From Perkinsus chesapeaki (taxonomy: Eukaryota; Perkinsozoa; Perkinsida; Perkinsidae): a stretch of DNA of 64,000 nucleotides. The DNA is taken from NCBI GenBank assembly GCA_013115145.1, contig JAAPAO010000030.1, forward strand, positions 1 to 64,000, written 5' to 3'. The notes under the pieces were generated by a model. It was given only the letters and a program-made list of their open reading frames with translations. It was not told the origin of the DNA and did no database searches. The translations under genes were made by a program, and so were the position numbers. Of this stretch, positions 21,060-32,803 are shown piece after piece. Each line of letters begins with the position of its first letter. The stretch's first letter is position 1.

Positions 21060-22875
21060 CTAGGAGGAATACGATGTCACATTATCAGTACCGCCGCCGC
21101 TGCTGCCCTCGTTGCCCTCACCACCGCGGTTTTGTTGTTGTTGTTGCTGCTGCTGCTGCTGTCGCTGTTGGAGTTGCTCACGTCGTAGAATCTGATGGAC
21201 TGCCATAACTTGTTGCGGTGTTATAACTCCTTGAGGTGACATAGGCATACTGGCGCTTTGTTGCTGTTGCGGCGGCGGCGGTCCTGGCTGATATTGACCT
21301 CCAACGTTATTGCTGCTATTTAGCATTTGCCCCCCACCGGGGGTTGACCGCTGCTGCTGCTGCTGTTGCTGTCTAGTATTCTTTGACATACCATCACCAC
21401 CAGCAGCTCCTCCTCCTTGTTGTTGTTGCAGTGGCTGCTGTTGTTGTTGCTGTTGGTAGCCCCCATACATTGATATAAGATAAGGAGGTATAGGTTGCCC
21501 ACCACCAGTAAGCGCCGGAGATGGGCCAGTGGCAGCCATGTGAGGGGATAACATTCCAGCAGCACTGGCAGCTGCGAACATTTGTTGAGGAGAATACATC
21601 ACTTGAGGGACAAAGCCCATGCCAGCCGCTGGTGCCCCTGGTCCAGGGAAACCCAACCCCCCACCACCACCTTGCATAGGACCCTGCTGCTGCTGTTGTT
21701 GTTGCTGTCCTCCGCCAGATGCTGCCTGAGGTCTGGCTAACCCCGATGCATTATTCATAGTCCAGTAGGCAGATCCTCCTCCTACCCCACCGACGCCTTT
21801 CCCTTTGCCTTTCCCTCTCCCAACACCACCACTGTTGTTGTTGCTGTTGCCGCCACCCATAGGTGACAGTTTGCCTTGAGTTCGTTGGTGATGAGCCTTC
21901 TGGCGTTGAATGATAGGGCCAACATCGAAGGTACCGCTTATAACATCATTGAGTAAGTTGACGCATGTACGAACCTATAAGAAGGAGTCAGCAACAACTG
22001 CTACCTGCTGGCTGGGGACAGAGGCCATTCTCCTACTGCATCAGCCGAGCCAACGATCTTAGCGAATCGAGGGCTGCCATCTTCAACTGCGACTGGCTGA
22101 AGTTGAACCCGACATCCGGTGCGGCGACGGATCTCATCGAGGACACAACTGACAAGTGAACTACGTGGGCTGCTGCTGCTGCTGCTGCTGCTACTGGTTC
22201 TCCTTGGATTCTTACCCTTGCGGTCCAATAACAGTGCCAACCTTATCGACAGGCACTTCAACTTCATCCTCAACATCATTTGGATATAAACATTGACATG
22301 GCTCACACGACAGGACAACTCCGTTTAAATAAGAAATTGCGGCCTGAAGAAGAAGGAGACCAGTGGTCGGTGGTGACAAGATGGAGCATTACGTCAACAG
22401 TGTCCTCTGAGGAGGCAGTAATCTTAAAAGTGCTAAAACCTTGGTCACAAGTAGATTGATCAACCTGATGAATGATATAATGTTGGCGAAGGATGATGAC
22501 GGTTGAATGCTTATCTACTTGAACAAACGCCGTCAGCTCATATCTCAACCTTTTTATGGTCTCTCCACCGCGACCAATTGCCTTACCAACTGCCTTCTGA
22601 GGGATCCTCATCTCCTTAGTAACTTCATTACTAAACCCTCCTCCTCCTCCTCCGGTGGCCCATACCCCTGCCTGTTGGCCACCACGTTGTTGAGCACCCA
22701 TCATACCCCCTCCTCCTGCTGGTCCTGCTGATGCCTGGAAGTTACTATGATTACCATCACCCGCAGTAGTAGTAGAAGGAGAGGCTACCCCGGACATGTG
22801 CGAAGGCCGAGACTGTTGAGGAGGAGGATGATGATGAACTGCACTTGTTGGTGATGGTGGTGATGAGGAGGACAT
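21060..22875 (-). CDS. double-KH RNA-binding protein with Q-rich tail
   Basis: Exons (minus) 22875-22519, 22464-22393, 22343-22216, 22160-22037, 21974-21060; 531 residues. A low-complexity S/P/H/G N-terminus leads to KH1 (VGKAIGRGGETIKRLR) and KH2 (VGTVIGPQG, DEIRRRTGCRVQL), each with a GxxG loop, then the post-KH motif VISGTFDVGPIIQ. The last ~265 residues are G-, Q-, N- and P-rich, with runs of up to 10 Q. KH domains bind single-stranded RNA, and such tails often drive condensate or granule assembly (inference). The first intron is 54 nt and in frame, so it could be retained. This is a paralogue of the next gene upstream (23143-24954). Confidence 0.82.
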
Positions 22876-23142
22876 ATAACAGGTAATAGCCAGTCGACTA
22901 TTATAAGTAGGAGATGATAATGCTGGGAAACTCCTAACTTAAACAACGCCTCCAAGTAGGCAAGGGGGAAGGAAAACTCATATCAACTGTAGAAGGTGGG
23001 AAGGAAAATAAGATTACTCTCATCATCAAGTTCAGTGCTACAACGACGATCGTAGAACGGAAACGCAAATGTGGGGCATAACAACGACGACTACGACCAC
23101 GACTGCGTCTAGTGGCAATACGACTGTTGTTGATGTTGTCTA

Positions 23143-24954
23143 CTAGTAGCCATAACTCGCTCCTTTCCCTTTACCACTAGATCCTGGTCCTCCCCATGAT
23201 GGTCTGCTGCTACTATACGGTGATGAGCGAGGAGGAGGAGCACCGCCACCACCATCAGAGGGCGCCATCGCTTGACGTTGGGCAGAGGTCTCTTCCGGGC
23301 TAGAGTCCCATCCTCCCCATCCTCCTTTACCACCACCCCAGCGAGATTGCTGCTGCTGCTGATAACTGTCATCTACCCCTTTGCCGCCATATGAACCCCC
23401 TTTACCTCCGTAGTAGTAGCCACCGCTACCTTTGCCATATCCACCACTACCCTTACCATAATAATCGCTAGAGGAGGCTTGCTTGGGCTCATACCGGCTC
23501 GGATAGGAGTCAGATGGGCCTCCTCCTCCTTCTGCTCCTGACGTTGTTCGGGCAGTGTAATTCCCATATCCCTTGCCACCATAGCGTGAAGGTGTGCCAT
23601 AGGAATCACCACGAGGAGGAGCACGGCCACCTTTACCATAGGGCTGGTCATATGGGTTACCACTGCTATTCGGACCGCCGACACTGGAGTAGCCTCCTTT
23701 ACCTCCGTAGTAGTCGGAGCCACTGCCGCTATCAACCCCTTTACCTCCTCTATAACCGCCCTTTGAGTAATAGTCTCCTCCTTTCCCGCCGCCTCCTTTA
23801 CCCCATCCACCACCACCTTTACCACCAGACCAATCATCATTATACTCTCCTCCCCCTCGTCCGCCTCCTCCTTTACCCCATCCGCCACCACCTTTACCAC
23901 CACCTCGCCAATCACTGCTGCCACCTTTCCCTTTACCACCACCGCGGTAGCTTCCCCCTTTCCCTCCTCCCGAGTAAGGATCGTATTCATCCAGCTGATG
24001 CTCTCGTTTGAAATCTTCAATAATAGGCGTTATGTCCAAGTCACCGCTTACTATCTCGCGTACTATACGTGCCTGAATTTGATGACAGATGCCGGGATAG
24101 AACCCGGGACCTCCTCCCGCCTCCTTACACCTTCCTCACAGTTGCTCTCCGGTCCCACCAAAACAACTGTTCTCTCCTCCCCAGGGCCGCCATTCTCAGT
24201 AGGCACCACTTCAATACGTGTATGAGATCTTCGCTTTATCTCATCAATGACGCACCCTCTGTACCCGATAACCTAACACCACCACCACACTCCCCTCCCT
24301 CCTCCTTCCCGAGCTCACCTTCGCAGCGATATCGTTCGATATAACAACTTCCTTCCGGCTGTCACCCGGTCCCACCACAGGTTTGCGACAAGTAAATATT
24401 ATCTCCTCAATAGCAGCTTCACATGCCTGAATAGGACCCTTTTCCCTACCCGCAGCACCCCCATGTAGCTACATCAACAATTTCCTGAGTATCCCCGACC
24501 AGATGGAGACTCCTGTTGCCTTCGCTGTCTCGTTCGCCGTGATCGGACTAAAAGGCGAGTTAAAGATGCCAACGGTAGTTTGATAGGGTTCACCTTCACT
24601 TCACAATGGGTTTGACGTTGCAGTCGCTTTATAGTGTCCCCTTGCTTCCCGATAACTTTACCAGCCGCCCAGTAGGGTAGCGGCACATCTTTGTGGAATC
24701 TGACCACAAAAGTCAAAGTCCAGGATCAACTTAAGATACGCCTATTACTTTCCATCATTAACTTCATCAGTATTATCAGACTTCTCCTCTGTTGCACCCT
24801 CGGTTGGAGGAGCGTCCCAGTTACTGGCCTTTGCAGGTGGTTGGCCCTCCACCTGTCTCGGTTCATCGTCCCAGTTGGCATCATCTACCGACCGTTTCTC
24901 TCCTCTAGTGTTTTGGTCCTCCCCTTGTAAGGAGGATGATGAGGTGGAATCCAT
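23143..24954 (-). CDS. double-KH RNA-binding protein with GGKGG tail
   Basis: Exons (minus) 24954-24749, 24699-24594, 24547-24473, 24426-24319, 24272-24129, 24072-23143; 522 residues. An acidic ~65-residue N-terminus with a repeated NWD motif is followed by KH1 (AGKVIGKQGDTIKRLQ), KH2 (AAKVIGYRGCVIDEIKRR) and the linker IVSGDLDITPIIEDF. The C-terminal ~280 residues are a GGKGG/YGGKG-type repeat with aromatic residues. Introns are 46-56 nt, and two or three positions match those of 21060-22875, including one directly after the VD that ends the KH1 strand. RNA binding in the nucleus or cytoplasm is expected; targets are unknown. Confidence 0.82.
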
Positions 24955-25330
24955 AAAGGTAAGTAATAATGATACTTACCTAAGATAACAACAGTAACAA
25001 TGCCAACGCCGACGACGACGATAAGAATGTCAAGATGGGGAAGTAAAGATTCGTTGAGGTTATCCAAGTGCGCAAGAGGAGATGATCGATCATCTTGACA
25101 ATTGGAAATGGCTCCTCCATCGTCCTCGCACTCTTTCCGCAACCCTGTCTCAGTTATGGAGCCTGTATTATACGTTTTCAACGCTGAATCGACCTGTAGT
25201 ATCTTATCTCACACTTTCTCAATGCATTAGAGCAATAGCATTTCAACAAGATATGTTTGAGGTTGGAATGAAAGCATGTGGAAACTCTCCATAAAGATAG
25301 TCTTGTTTGTTATAGTTATCATTTTGAGTT
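24955..25330. other. divergent intergenic region
   Basis: 376 bp between the KH gene (-) and the carboxypeptidase gene (+); it must hold both promoters. No motif is clear enough to name. Confidence 0.5.
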
Positions 25331-27414
25331 ATGTCTGCTACCAATTCTGACCACCATGTACCTCCATTATCTGAGACCTTGCTTGGCCGAAGATCCCCTC
25401 CAACCAACGACTACGCTGTGTTGACCAGCACTCATATGACCAAGGCCACCACCATACCCTTCAGCAGGATGAGGAAGGTCATCCTGTTTGTCTGTACCCT
25501 CCTCGCCAGTATTGGTGGCATATATTACTCCTTTAGGGGTGAGACAGGACGGCAGTTGATAGTTCATACCACTCCTTCGTCAGATACCCGGCCTAGGATG
25601 GACTCTTCCGCCGCCTCCTTATTAAATTCTGGATTCTCATCCCTACAGTTTGACCACCACGAGTTCCCTATTGAAGGCGGTCGTGTATCACATCTCCTCC
25701 TTCGGCAGCCTAATCTCTGCGACCCTCAAGTTAACCAGTACTCCGGATACTTCACCATTGACGAGAATCTCGACAAGAAGTACTTCTTTTGGTTCTTCGA
25801 GAAACGTCGCCAGTCCCCCGATGAGGCGGCCCCAACGACCATGTGGTTGACTGGTGGCCCTGGCTCCAGCTCCATGATTGCTGTAAGACATTCAATGGGC
25901 ATTTGGATCATTAACTTCCGCCTTAGTTGCTCGCGGAAAATGGCCCCTGCAAAGTGAATGCCGATGGTTCTGGTACGGTTCGTAATGAATATAGTTGGAC
26001 ACAAAAGACGAACATGTTGTGGGTTGACCAGCCCCCAGGTAGCCTCGATCACATTGATGACGAAGCCACGAGTGGATTTCTCAGGGACCGGTTTCTCTAC
26101 AGGAAAGTATGATACTTCCGAGGTCGAGATAGCCGAGGATATGTATCATTTCCTCCAAGCCTTCTTCCATAAGTTCCCACAGTACAATAAAAAGTTCCAT
26201 ATAACAGGAGAGTCCTACGGTGGCCACTACGTCCCAGTTGTCACGGCTAAGATAATAACCGAGAACAAGAAGCTTTTAGGTCAGATATCATCCGCATGGC
26301 TGCTGCTTGTAGTGCTTTCACAGATACCCCTTCTACGTTCTTGGGTAGCACATCATCAAACCATCCAGTGTACATCGACATCAAAGGTATGGCCATCGGG
26401 AATGGTCTTACAGTCCCCGCCGAGCAGGTCAAATGGTACTCAAAAATGGTAGGCTTTGTATTAGGGAAGCGAGGGTTAGGACATCTCAGGCATACAATTC
26501 TGGAAGTGCCCCATCGATTGTTAATTATACCACCTACAAAGAGATGGAGGCTGCCGCTGATAAGACAGTGGAGCTCATCAAAGAGTGCTACCAGGATCCT
26601 GATGCTACCGATGCAGTAAACAACACTTGCTATCCCTTGCTGGACCGTCCGTTGGCAGAACTCCCCACTGCCGTCTGCATGTCTCGAAATGAATTACGTC
26701 TTTAACGCCAAAGTTCTGAATGTGGCACTCGCCACAGGGGCCAATGAGTAGGTGCTGCCTTGTGTTTGCCTCACGCTACTAATGGTTCCAGATACGATTT
26801 GCGACTGAACCATCCTTATAACCTCTCCAATCTAGACAGGTATTTGAACAGGCCCGACGTTCGTGCTGAACTCGGTGCTATTGTCAAACCCTGGTCCGAG
26901 AGCAACACTAAGGTGCTGTCCGTGGTCCATATTTTTAATTTTACGGCGAAGTGACGCTGTCAGGTATGGTTGGCGCTAGCTCCTCGTGATTTTTTGGCCG
27001 ACTACACTTCGGCCGTCCAAACCGTCCTTGCTTCCGGAGCAAAGGTCCTCATTTACGCCGGTGACCAAGACTTCATCTGCAACTGGCTTGGCAACCAGGC
27101 ATGGACCGAAAAAATTCAATGGCAATTTACACAGGAATTTGCAAAGCAACCAACGGTAGAAATGAACGCCGAAAAAGTAGTGTCAAAAAAAGAAGGTAAA
27201 ATTTCAGCATTTTTCCGGTGAGTTTTCCTTCCTTGCAGGCAACGGAGAGGACGAGGTCGTTAAGGTGCCCGTCGGAGTCTATAAAGGATTTAAGAACTTC
27301 GCCTTCCTTCGAGTGTTTGGAGCTGGGCATATGGCACCGATGGACAAACCATTAGAGACCTTACATATGTATGACACCTTCATTAATGGAGAGTTGTTCA
27401 ATAATGAAGGGTAA
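25331..27414 (+). CDS. serine carboxypeptidase (S10), type II membrane form
   Basis: Nine exons: 25331-25882, 25927-26038, 26085-26279, 26324-26448, 26490-26615, 26659-26747, 26792-26912, 26964-27195, 27239-27414; 575 residues. A cytosolic N-terminus with basic residues precedes one membrane segment ([19 protein letters not shown], ~44-62), so this looks like a signal-anchor rather than cleaved secretion. Family landmarks: [20 protein letters not shown], nucleophile Ser ~265 in GESYGGHY, Asp ~475 in [11 protein letters not shown], His ~548 in GAGHMAP. S10 enzymes trim C-terminal residues from peptides in acidic compartments (vacuole/lysosome) or secreted fluid. An apparent frameshift near 26675 disappears once intron 26616-26658 is removed. 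Confidence 0.92.
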
Positions 27415-27783
27415 AAGCAACAACAACCTTCAACAATTCTGTTAGAGTCTAACTTCTCAATGAAGATGGCTCTTGTCAATCCTGTTGTCATTTACCTTAT
27501 GCAGCAGCAATAACGGTTATAGTACACCAGATACGAAGCTTTGGTTAGTAATGTCAATATTGGGGATTGTCTACTACAGCACACAAGTATCCATTGGTGT
27601 CGAGACCCGAACATATACATGACCTCCCGTTGCGGCGGCGGCAAAGGACTTACTAATTTACAAGCACGACAAGGAACACACAGTACAAGGGCTCTTGATG
27701 GTGTCGTCAACATCATCATCTCATCCGTCCGGGTAAGACAACCCGGTAGTAGCCGCCGCCGCCCCCTCCTCATCTGCCTCCAT
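27415..27783. other. convergent intergenic region
   Basis: 369 bp between the 3' ends of the carboxypeptidase and eRF1 genes; no gene or clear signal seen. Confidence 0.5.
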
Positions 27784-29808
27784 TTACATGAAGTCATCAT
27801 CGGAATCGCCATCCCAGTCTTCGAGTGTTTCAAGTTGGACAGCGTAACTGACACAGTGATGAGTTTGGAAATGCTACGATGGGCTTGTTACCGAAGGAGG
27901 CCACCGATACCGCCAAAACCGCGAACGAATTGGGCACCCTCTTCGCTCTTGTCGGTGACGAACTCCAACTTGGCCTGAAAGGGAGGAGATGATACGAGTT
28001 ATCTCGAATGCCTAGGAAAACTAATGTGGAAATAGGGCCTTATTCGTGCCATTAAGACCGGAGGAAAAGTCGGTATGAAGAGGGATGTAGTAGGTGATGT
28101 GGGAAAGGTACTTACTCCGAAGTTCTTGTAATTATTAACAAGCCATTCGGTAATAGGCATCTTCTCAACAACAGTGAGCTCTACACCGGTATCAGGATCA
28201 CGGAAATAACTCTCTTGGACTTCCCTAAAGGATAGTAGGCATTATAGTGCTGCTGCTGCGGCTGTCTACTGTAGGGTAGGTAATAGTAGTATTACTGCTC
28301 AGGAGTTAGATAGAGGACATCCTCAGTATCCGTATGGGGGTTCCTGATGTGATAGCGGTTAATGGCTAAATTCTCGAATACGATAAGAGTCTCGACAGCA
28401 CCCATATCCAAACACTAACAAGCACCCATGTACAAGAGTATAAGGTAATAATGAAGTCTACCTTTAAAGTGTCATCAATACCGAAACAAACCTTGCCTGT
28501 GTCCTGGGCCACTTCCTCGAAATACCTGATCATCACAGTGGTGGAGTGGGGTGGATATGGAGGGATGGCGTACTTGGTGATAAGCTTCTTTTCCTGGATA
28601 AATTTGACGTTTTTAAGTGTGTCAGATGCGAGCTCGATGGCTTGGTTAAAACCGTTCTCTCCACCGTAACTGATAGAGGCCCTGCAGTGGGGTATGTTAA
28701 GAGTGATGCTACTACCTCACATCGACGACCTTGATCAGGATGGCAGCCAAACGAGGATCGAAGAATTGAGAATTTGCCAGGTCATTCTTGAACTCGGCAG
28801 ATCCTGCTAATACCTATAAATCGTATATTGTAAATGACAGAAAAGTAGAGGCATACCAGTCCAGCGATGTTTGGCCTATCATTGGTGATAAAGTGTTGCG
28901 TTAGCAATTCAGCGACCTGCCAAGACAAAGGTCGCTCCACACAACCGTGGGGAGCGGTTTATTACCTTGGTAAGATAATTGTGTCGCTTCTCGAGCCTCA
29001 ATCGAGCGAAACGCATGGATGACTGACCACCTCGTCCGTGCTTCTTAGGAAGATCCACGGAGAACTTGTACAGGACTTCGCGGTTGGAGCCCTAACCCAT
29101 ACGGCGATTGACTACTCCTTATCCTCCTCCAAGCCAACCCGTATTACCTGTACGGTACCGAACAGACTTCCATTACCATCCATAACGAGGAAACCAAACT
29201 TGTCATCGGACTCCAATAGCTGGTTCAAATCCTCTGTATGGAACTTATTATCACACAAATACCTGTAGCAGCAATGAAGGGCGACAACGGGGGCAGCAGT
29301 AAGGACTACAGTTTAGTGTTAATGGGCTTGAAAGGCTCAAAGTCAATGGTAACCTGCTTTTCCTTACCATCATCAGTAAGTACTGTACCACAGTAAAGTA
29401 CAAGACCGTTCGGTGGTGTCCTATTGTACCTGGGAGAGAGTATAGATCATATAGGGCAGCAGTTCAGTATGGTACAGTTTGAGTCGTTGTTGAGTTGATG
29501 TAATGGCGGATAGTACAGACAAACGGTTAACTCTAGATTTTATATTAGAGGCTGTTCCGTATCTGATAAAGGTTAAGTAGGATAGGAATGGGATAATAAT
29601 ACTCTTCAGCAAGCATCTTTTGCATCTGAGCTACTTGGGTTTTAGGTGGGATGATTAGTGAAATCATCGAGGTACCTTAATAGTAATAATAATAAGCATT
29701 GATAGATAATAGGATACCGTTCCCTCGGGCAGCCTCCAAACTTTTAATCAACCTTCGTATCTTCCATTGCTCGATGGCGGCTTCATTGGAATCCTCGACA
29801 GAGCTCAT
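27784..29808 (-). CDS. ERF1: eukaryotic peptide-chain release factor 1 (eRF1)
   Basis: Fourteen exons (minus): 29808-29718, 29675-29603, 29562-29476, 29429-29310, 29262-29148, 29091-28966, 28916-28857, 28813-28716, 28669-28574, 28525-28462, 28414-28296, 28224-28116, 27974-27892, 27847-27784; 434 residues against 437 in human. Stop-codon recognition motifs are canonical: TASNIKS at residues 58-64 and YLCDNKF. The peptide-release GGQ is at 183-185 within [15 protein letters not shown]. The acidic C-terminus ([11 protein letters not shown]) is typical. It recognises all three stops in the ribosomal A site and triggers peptide release with eRF3. Most introns are 40-56 nt; those of 71 and 141 nt are outliers. 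Confidence 0.95.
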
Positions 29809-30382
29809 AATAAGTACGTATAGAGAAGGAAGAGGAAAACAGAATGACTATAAAAGGGGTCGAGCTTTATTCTACCTACAACCCTATTTACGTGCGTTAA
29901 CAATGTCATACCGCTCTTTCGTTTACCCAATGAAGTTTGTACCATATACCCCTTATAAGATACCTCCCTCCCTATCCTTATACCTATCGTACCTTAAGGT
30001 AGACAATGCCGACGATGGCCAGTTAAAATGGAAATCGATCAGAATGGCGTAGCAGAAAATACGTCAAATTCTGCGAATCATGTCACTGATGTGGGGACAT
30101 CTGCGGGTGGGGACGTTTCGCCGTTCCAAGAGAGAACTTCATCAAAAAGTATTCTTATCGATGGGCGGGGCAGCGAGCATCTCTTGACGGCAGTCTGAGC
30201 TTCTAGTGCTCGTTGATCTAAGTTAGTGCAGCTCCCTCACGTTGTCTGAGGAGAAAGCCTTTCAGAATTTGCATATCTTTAATATTCATTCGTCTACGGG
30301 AAATTTACTTTATTATTTTCTTGCGTCTCTGGCATTCCTACCGAACACTTTGCAATCACTCTATTGCAGGCTTTTTTTCAAG
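29809..30382. promoter_or_regulatory. divergent intergenic region with a TATA-like box
   Basis: 574 bp between eRF1 (-) and the first CD36 gene (+). TATAAAAGGGG occurs on the plus strand at about 29850-29860, unusual in this GC-balanced DNA, but ~520 bp from the CD36 ATG. TTTTTTTCAAG directly precedes that ATG and an ACTCTATTGCAG lies 13 nt earlier; either could be a spliced-leader or 5'-UTR acceptor. Confidence 0.35.
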
Positions 30383-32803
30383 ATGAAGAATCCTTGGTAT
30401 ACCTGTGGTGGTTGTTGCCCATGCAAATGCAAGCCCTGGGTTTACTGGGTCCTTTCTACAGCCTGTATCGTTACTGCTATAGTAGCCTTCATCTTCGCCA
30501 TTCTTGTTAAGACAGTATTCGAGAACAGCTTCATCAACGGCGTCAATGACGCCAGGTTCATCGATAACACGGTCCAGACCACAGACTGCAGCAATATGTT
30601 TGTTGGTGACTCTACTTGCTCTGGCCTGGCCTACCAAGCATGGTTACTCAACTCTACTGAGGCTAGAGATATGTGTCTCAGTTCCCAAGCTCCTAGCACG
30701 AGGCCATTAACCTCCAGCTCGGGTTGGTGTGATACCAAACAGGAAGGGTGTGTTAAACCTGATGTCTGTCTAAAGGGTATGCCACATGACTTCTTTGCCT
30801 TCAACGTAACCAATCCGGCTGAGATCCTCAGGGATGGTGCCAAGCCAGTTGTGCAGGAATTGCGTCCTGTCCACAGCGCGAAGACCTCCGATCGTATAGA
30901 GGCATCGGTTGATGTTGATAAATGGAATAATGAAGGTATAGCACATTGGAATGAGAGCAACACCTTCGTTTTTGCTGATAAAGACGAGACCGATCTACTA
31001 CAACAGAAGATTGTTGTTCCTAATCTTGCCTTGCTAAGTACTGTTACCAGAAGCGGTGTCCAACTGAACACTATTGAGATAATACAGATGTTGGGCCTCT
31101 GTGGAACATACCAGCGCCTGGCCAACATGGTTATCTCCTTGATCGGTAGGGCTCCAGCCAGTATAGTATCGGTGATAAATGCAAGATTCGGTGATATAAG
31201 GTCGGCAATGAAAGCACAGTACTTCGGTGCTGGCCTTACCAGACTTTTAGGGTCGCAGGAAATCGATATTGAGGCCATGGGACCGATGCTTAGAATTATA
31301 GACCCAACTCTGGACACTTCTATCCTGCCTCCAGCAAGTATGGCCATTGATTATTTCGCCTATGCATTCGGTTGTGTGGTTAAACAGGATGCTAATCATA
31401 GTTGCAAGTTCAATCCTGATAGCCAGGCTGATGTAGATCTTGAAAGAAGGATTAATGGTACCTTCTCTGATACGTCTAGAACAAATATATTTGACTTCAT
31501 CATGAACACCAACTTCTCGGACACTACTGGTGCCGGGTCCACATTGGTCCTGTTGTTAAGAGGTCTTTTGTCCGCTAGTGAGGCTGCGGCATGGAGTGCT
31601 CATTTGAACTATGCGGGGTCTTATGGTCTGTCTAACTACAATGTCATGAGATATTCTCTTTTCCCTTTCACTAATAGTACTAGCCCTGCATATGATCCAG
31701 ATTATGAGTACTACCCCAGGTTTATTAAGATGACAGTGGGTCAGATGCTCGGTTGGGACAACCAGGCCTTTATGGATAAGTTCACCGGAATGCCGATCAG
31801 TTTCGGCTTCGCTAAGCCTGTTATTAATGGTGCACCTACAGAACAGTATCGTAGTAGCAAGATACCTGATCAAAGGGGTCTAAGCTACTTTAGGATGTAT
31901 AATGGTCAAACACAGAACTGTGCTTTCGATCCGGATTGTATGGCGCAAGATTCCTTTAAAAAGGATGGTACATGTACAGCTAATGCTGTATGTACTCCTA
32001 ATTATGCTGCTGGTTGGGATGCTAAATTTATACCGGGTACGTTAAATGGTAAAGGAACTGATGAATATCATAAAAAGGATGCCACAGCCAAACTATTTGT
32101 TGGACAGATATTCTCAGCTGCAACACTTAAGAACATCGAGACCAATGCTGATTGGAGAGGAGTTAAAGTTGACGTATGGACTTTAGCCGATATCGACTTC
32201 CGTAACGAAAACTGCGATGGTTCAGACCCTAATCATGGGTCACGTGGCATAGACTGTGACTCACCCTATGAGACCTTCAATTTGGGATACTTTGCTTCCC
32301 CCGATCCATCCACCACTCAGATCCCAGTATATGCCTCTTTACCCCATTTCACTATGGTTGATGGTACCTCATCTCGGCCCAACTATCGTCCGAGTGATAG
32401 GGTTACCATTGTGTCATGTACGGGTGATTCAGCATGCGAAGGCAACCGTGAGTTCAGTGTTAACGTCCTAACTGAGCCCATATCTGGCGCACTCCTTGAT
32501 GGTCAACAAAGACTCCAGTTGAATGTGAAGTTTCCGCCCACTGCTAACGGCAAGACCGGTGAGATGACGGCGGAGATGCTCATGCCATCATTTTGGTTAA
32601 ATAAGCATCAGTCAGCATTTGATTTCCAATTGTCCACTGTTAAGCAAATTCAGTCTGGATCATCTCTTTTCAATACCCTTATGGGTATTCTCATCGCTAT
32701 TGGTGTAATATTGTTGGTATGCGGAGGCATATTAATATTTTTTGGCTACAGAAGGCGATCGATGCTGCGCTCTGAAGCGGGGGAGATTGTCGATATAAAG
32801 TAG
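30383..32803 (+). CDS. CD36/LIMP-2 family scavenger-receptor protein, copy 1
   Basis: 806 residues from the ATG at 30383, a single exon; the frame is open back to 30242 but only with a TTG, and the paralogue starts at the matching ATG. The cytosolic N-terminus is Cys-rich (CGGCCPCKCK, plausible palmitoylation). A membrane segment follows (WVYWVLSTACIVTAIVAFIF), then a ~720-residue ectodomain and a second membrane segment near the C-terminus (LMGILIAIGVILLVCGGILI). The CD36 hallmark is FAFNVTNPAEILRDGAKPVVQEL. CD36/SR-B proteins bind lipoproteins and fatty acids or shuttle lipids at plasma or lysosomal membranes. The protein is much longer than animal CD36 (~470), with N-glycosylation sequons. 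It is in tandem with 33528-36041. Confidence 0.85.
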   Translation: MKNPWYTCGGCCPCKCKPWVYWVLSTACIVTAIVAFIFAILVKTVFENSFINGVNDARFIDNTVQTTDCSNMFVGDSTCSGLAYQAWLLNSTEARDMCLSSQAPSTRPLTSSSGWCDTKQEGCVKPDVCLKGMPHDFFAFNVTNPAEILRDGAKPVVQELRPVHSAKTSDRIEASVDVDKWNNEGIAHWNESNTFVFADKDETDLLQQKIVVPNLALLSTVTRSGVQLNTIEIIQMLGLCGTYQRLANMVISLIGRAPASIVSVINARFGDIRSAMKAQYFGAGLTRLLGSQEIDIEAMGPMLRIIDPTLDTSILPPASMAIDYFAYAFGCVVKQDANHSCKFNPDSQADVDLERRINGTFSDTSRTNIFDFIMNTNFSDTTGAGSTLVLLLRGLLSASEAAAWSAHLNYAGSYGLSNYNVMRYSLFPFTNSTSPAYDPDYEYYPRFIKMTVGQMLGWDNQAFMDKFTGMPISFGFAKPVINGAPTEQYRSSKIPDQRGLSYFRMYNGQTQNCAFDPDCMAQDSFKKDGTCTANAVCTPNYAAGWDAKFIPGTLNGKGTDEYHKKDATAKLFVGQIFSAATLKNIETNADWRGVKVDVWTLADIDFRNENCDGSDPNHGSRGIDCDSPYETFNLGYFASPDPSTTQIPVYASLPHFTMVDGTSSRPNYRPSDRVTIVSCTGDSACEGNREFSVNVLTEPISGALLDGQQRLQLNVKFPPTANGKTGEMTAEMLMPSFWLNKHQSAFDFQLSTVKQIQSGSSLFNTLMGILIAIGVILLVCGGILIFFGYRRRSMLRSEAGEIVDIK

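Noticed and set aside
24073-24128. tRNA gene inside the KH gene (GGTTCTATCCCGG)
   Set aside because: It is within a 56-nt intron with standard donor and acceptor; there is no room for a tRNA, though a repeat fragment is possible.
26660-26710. Frameshift in the serine carboxypeptidase
   Set aside because: Removing intron 26616-26658 (GTAAAC...GGCAG) restores a continuous frame; no mutation is needed.
30242-30382. 47-codon N-terminal extension of CD36 copy 1
   Set aside because: It begins with TTG, is absent from copy 2, and acceptor-like sites lie just before the shared ATG.
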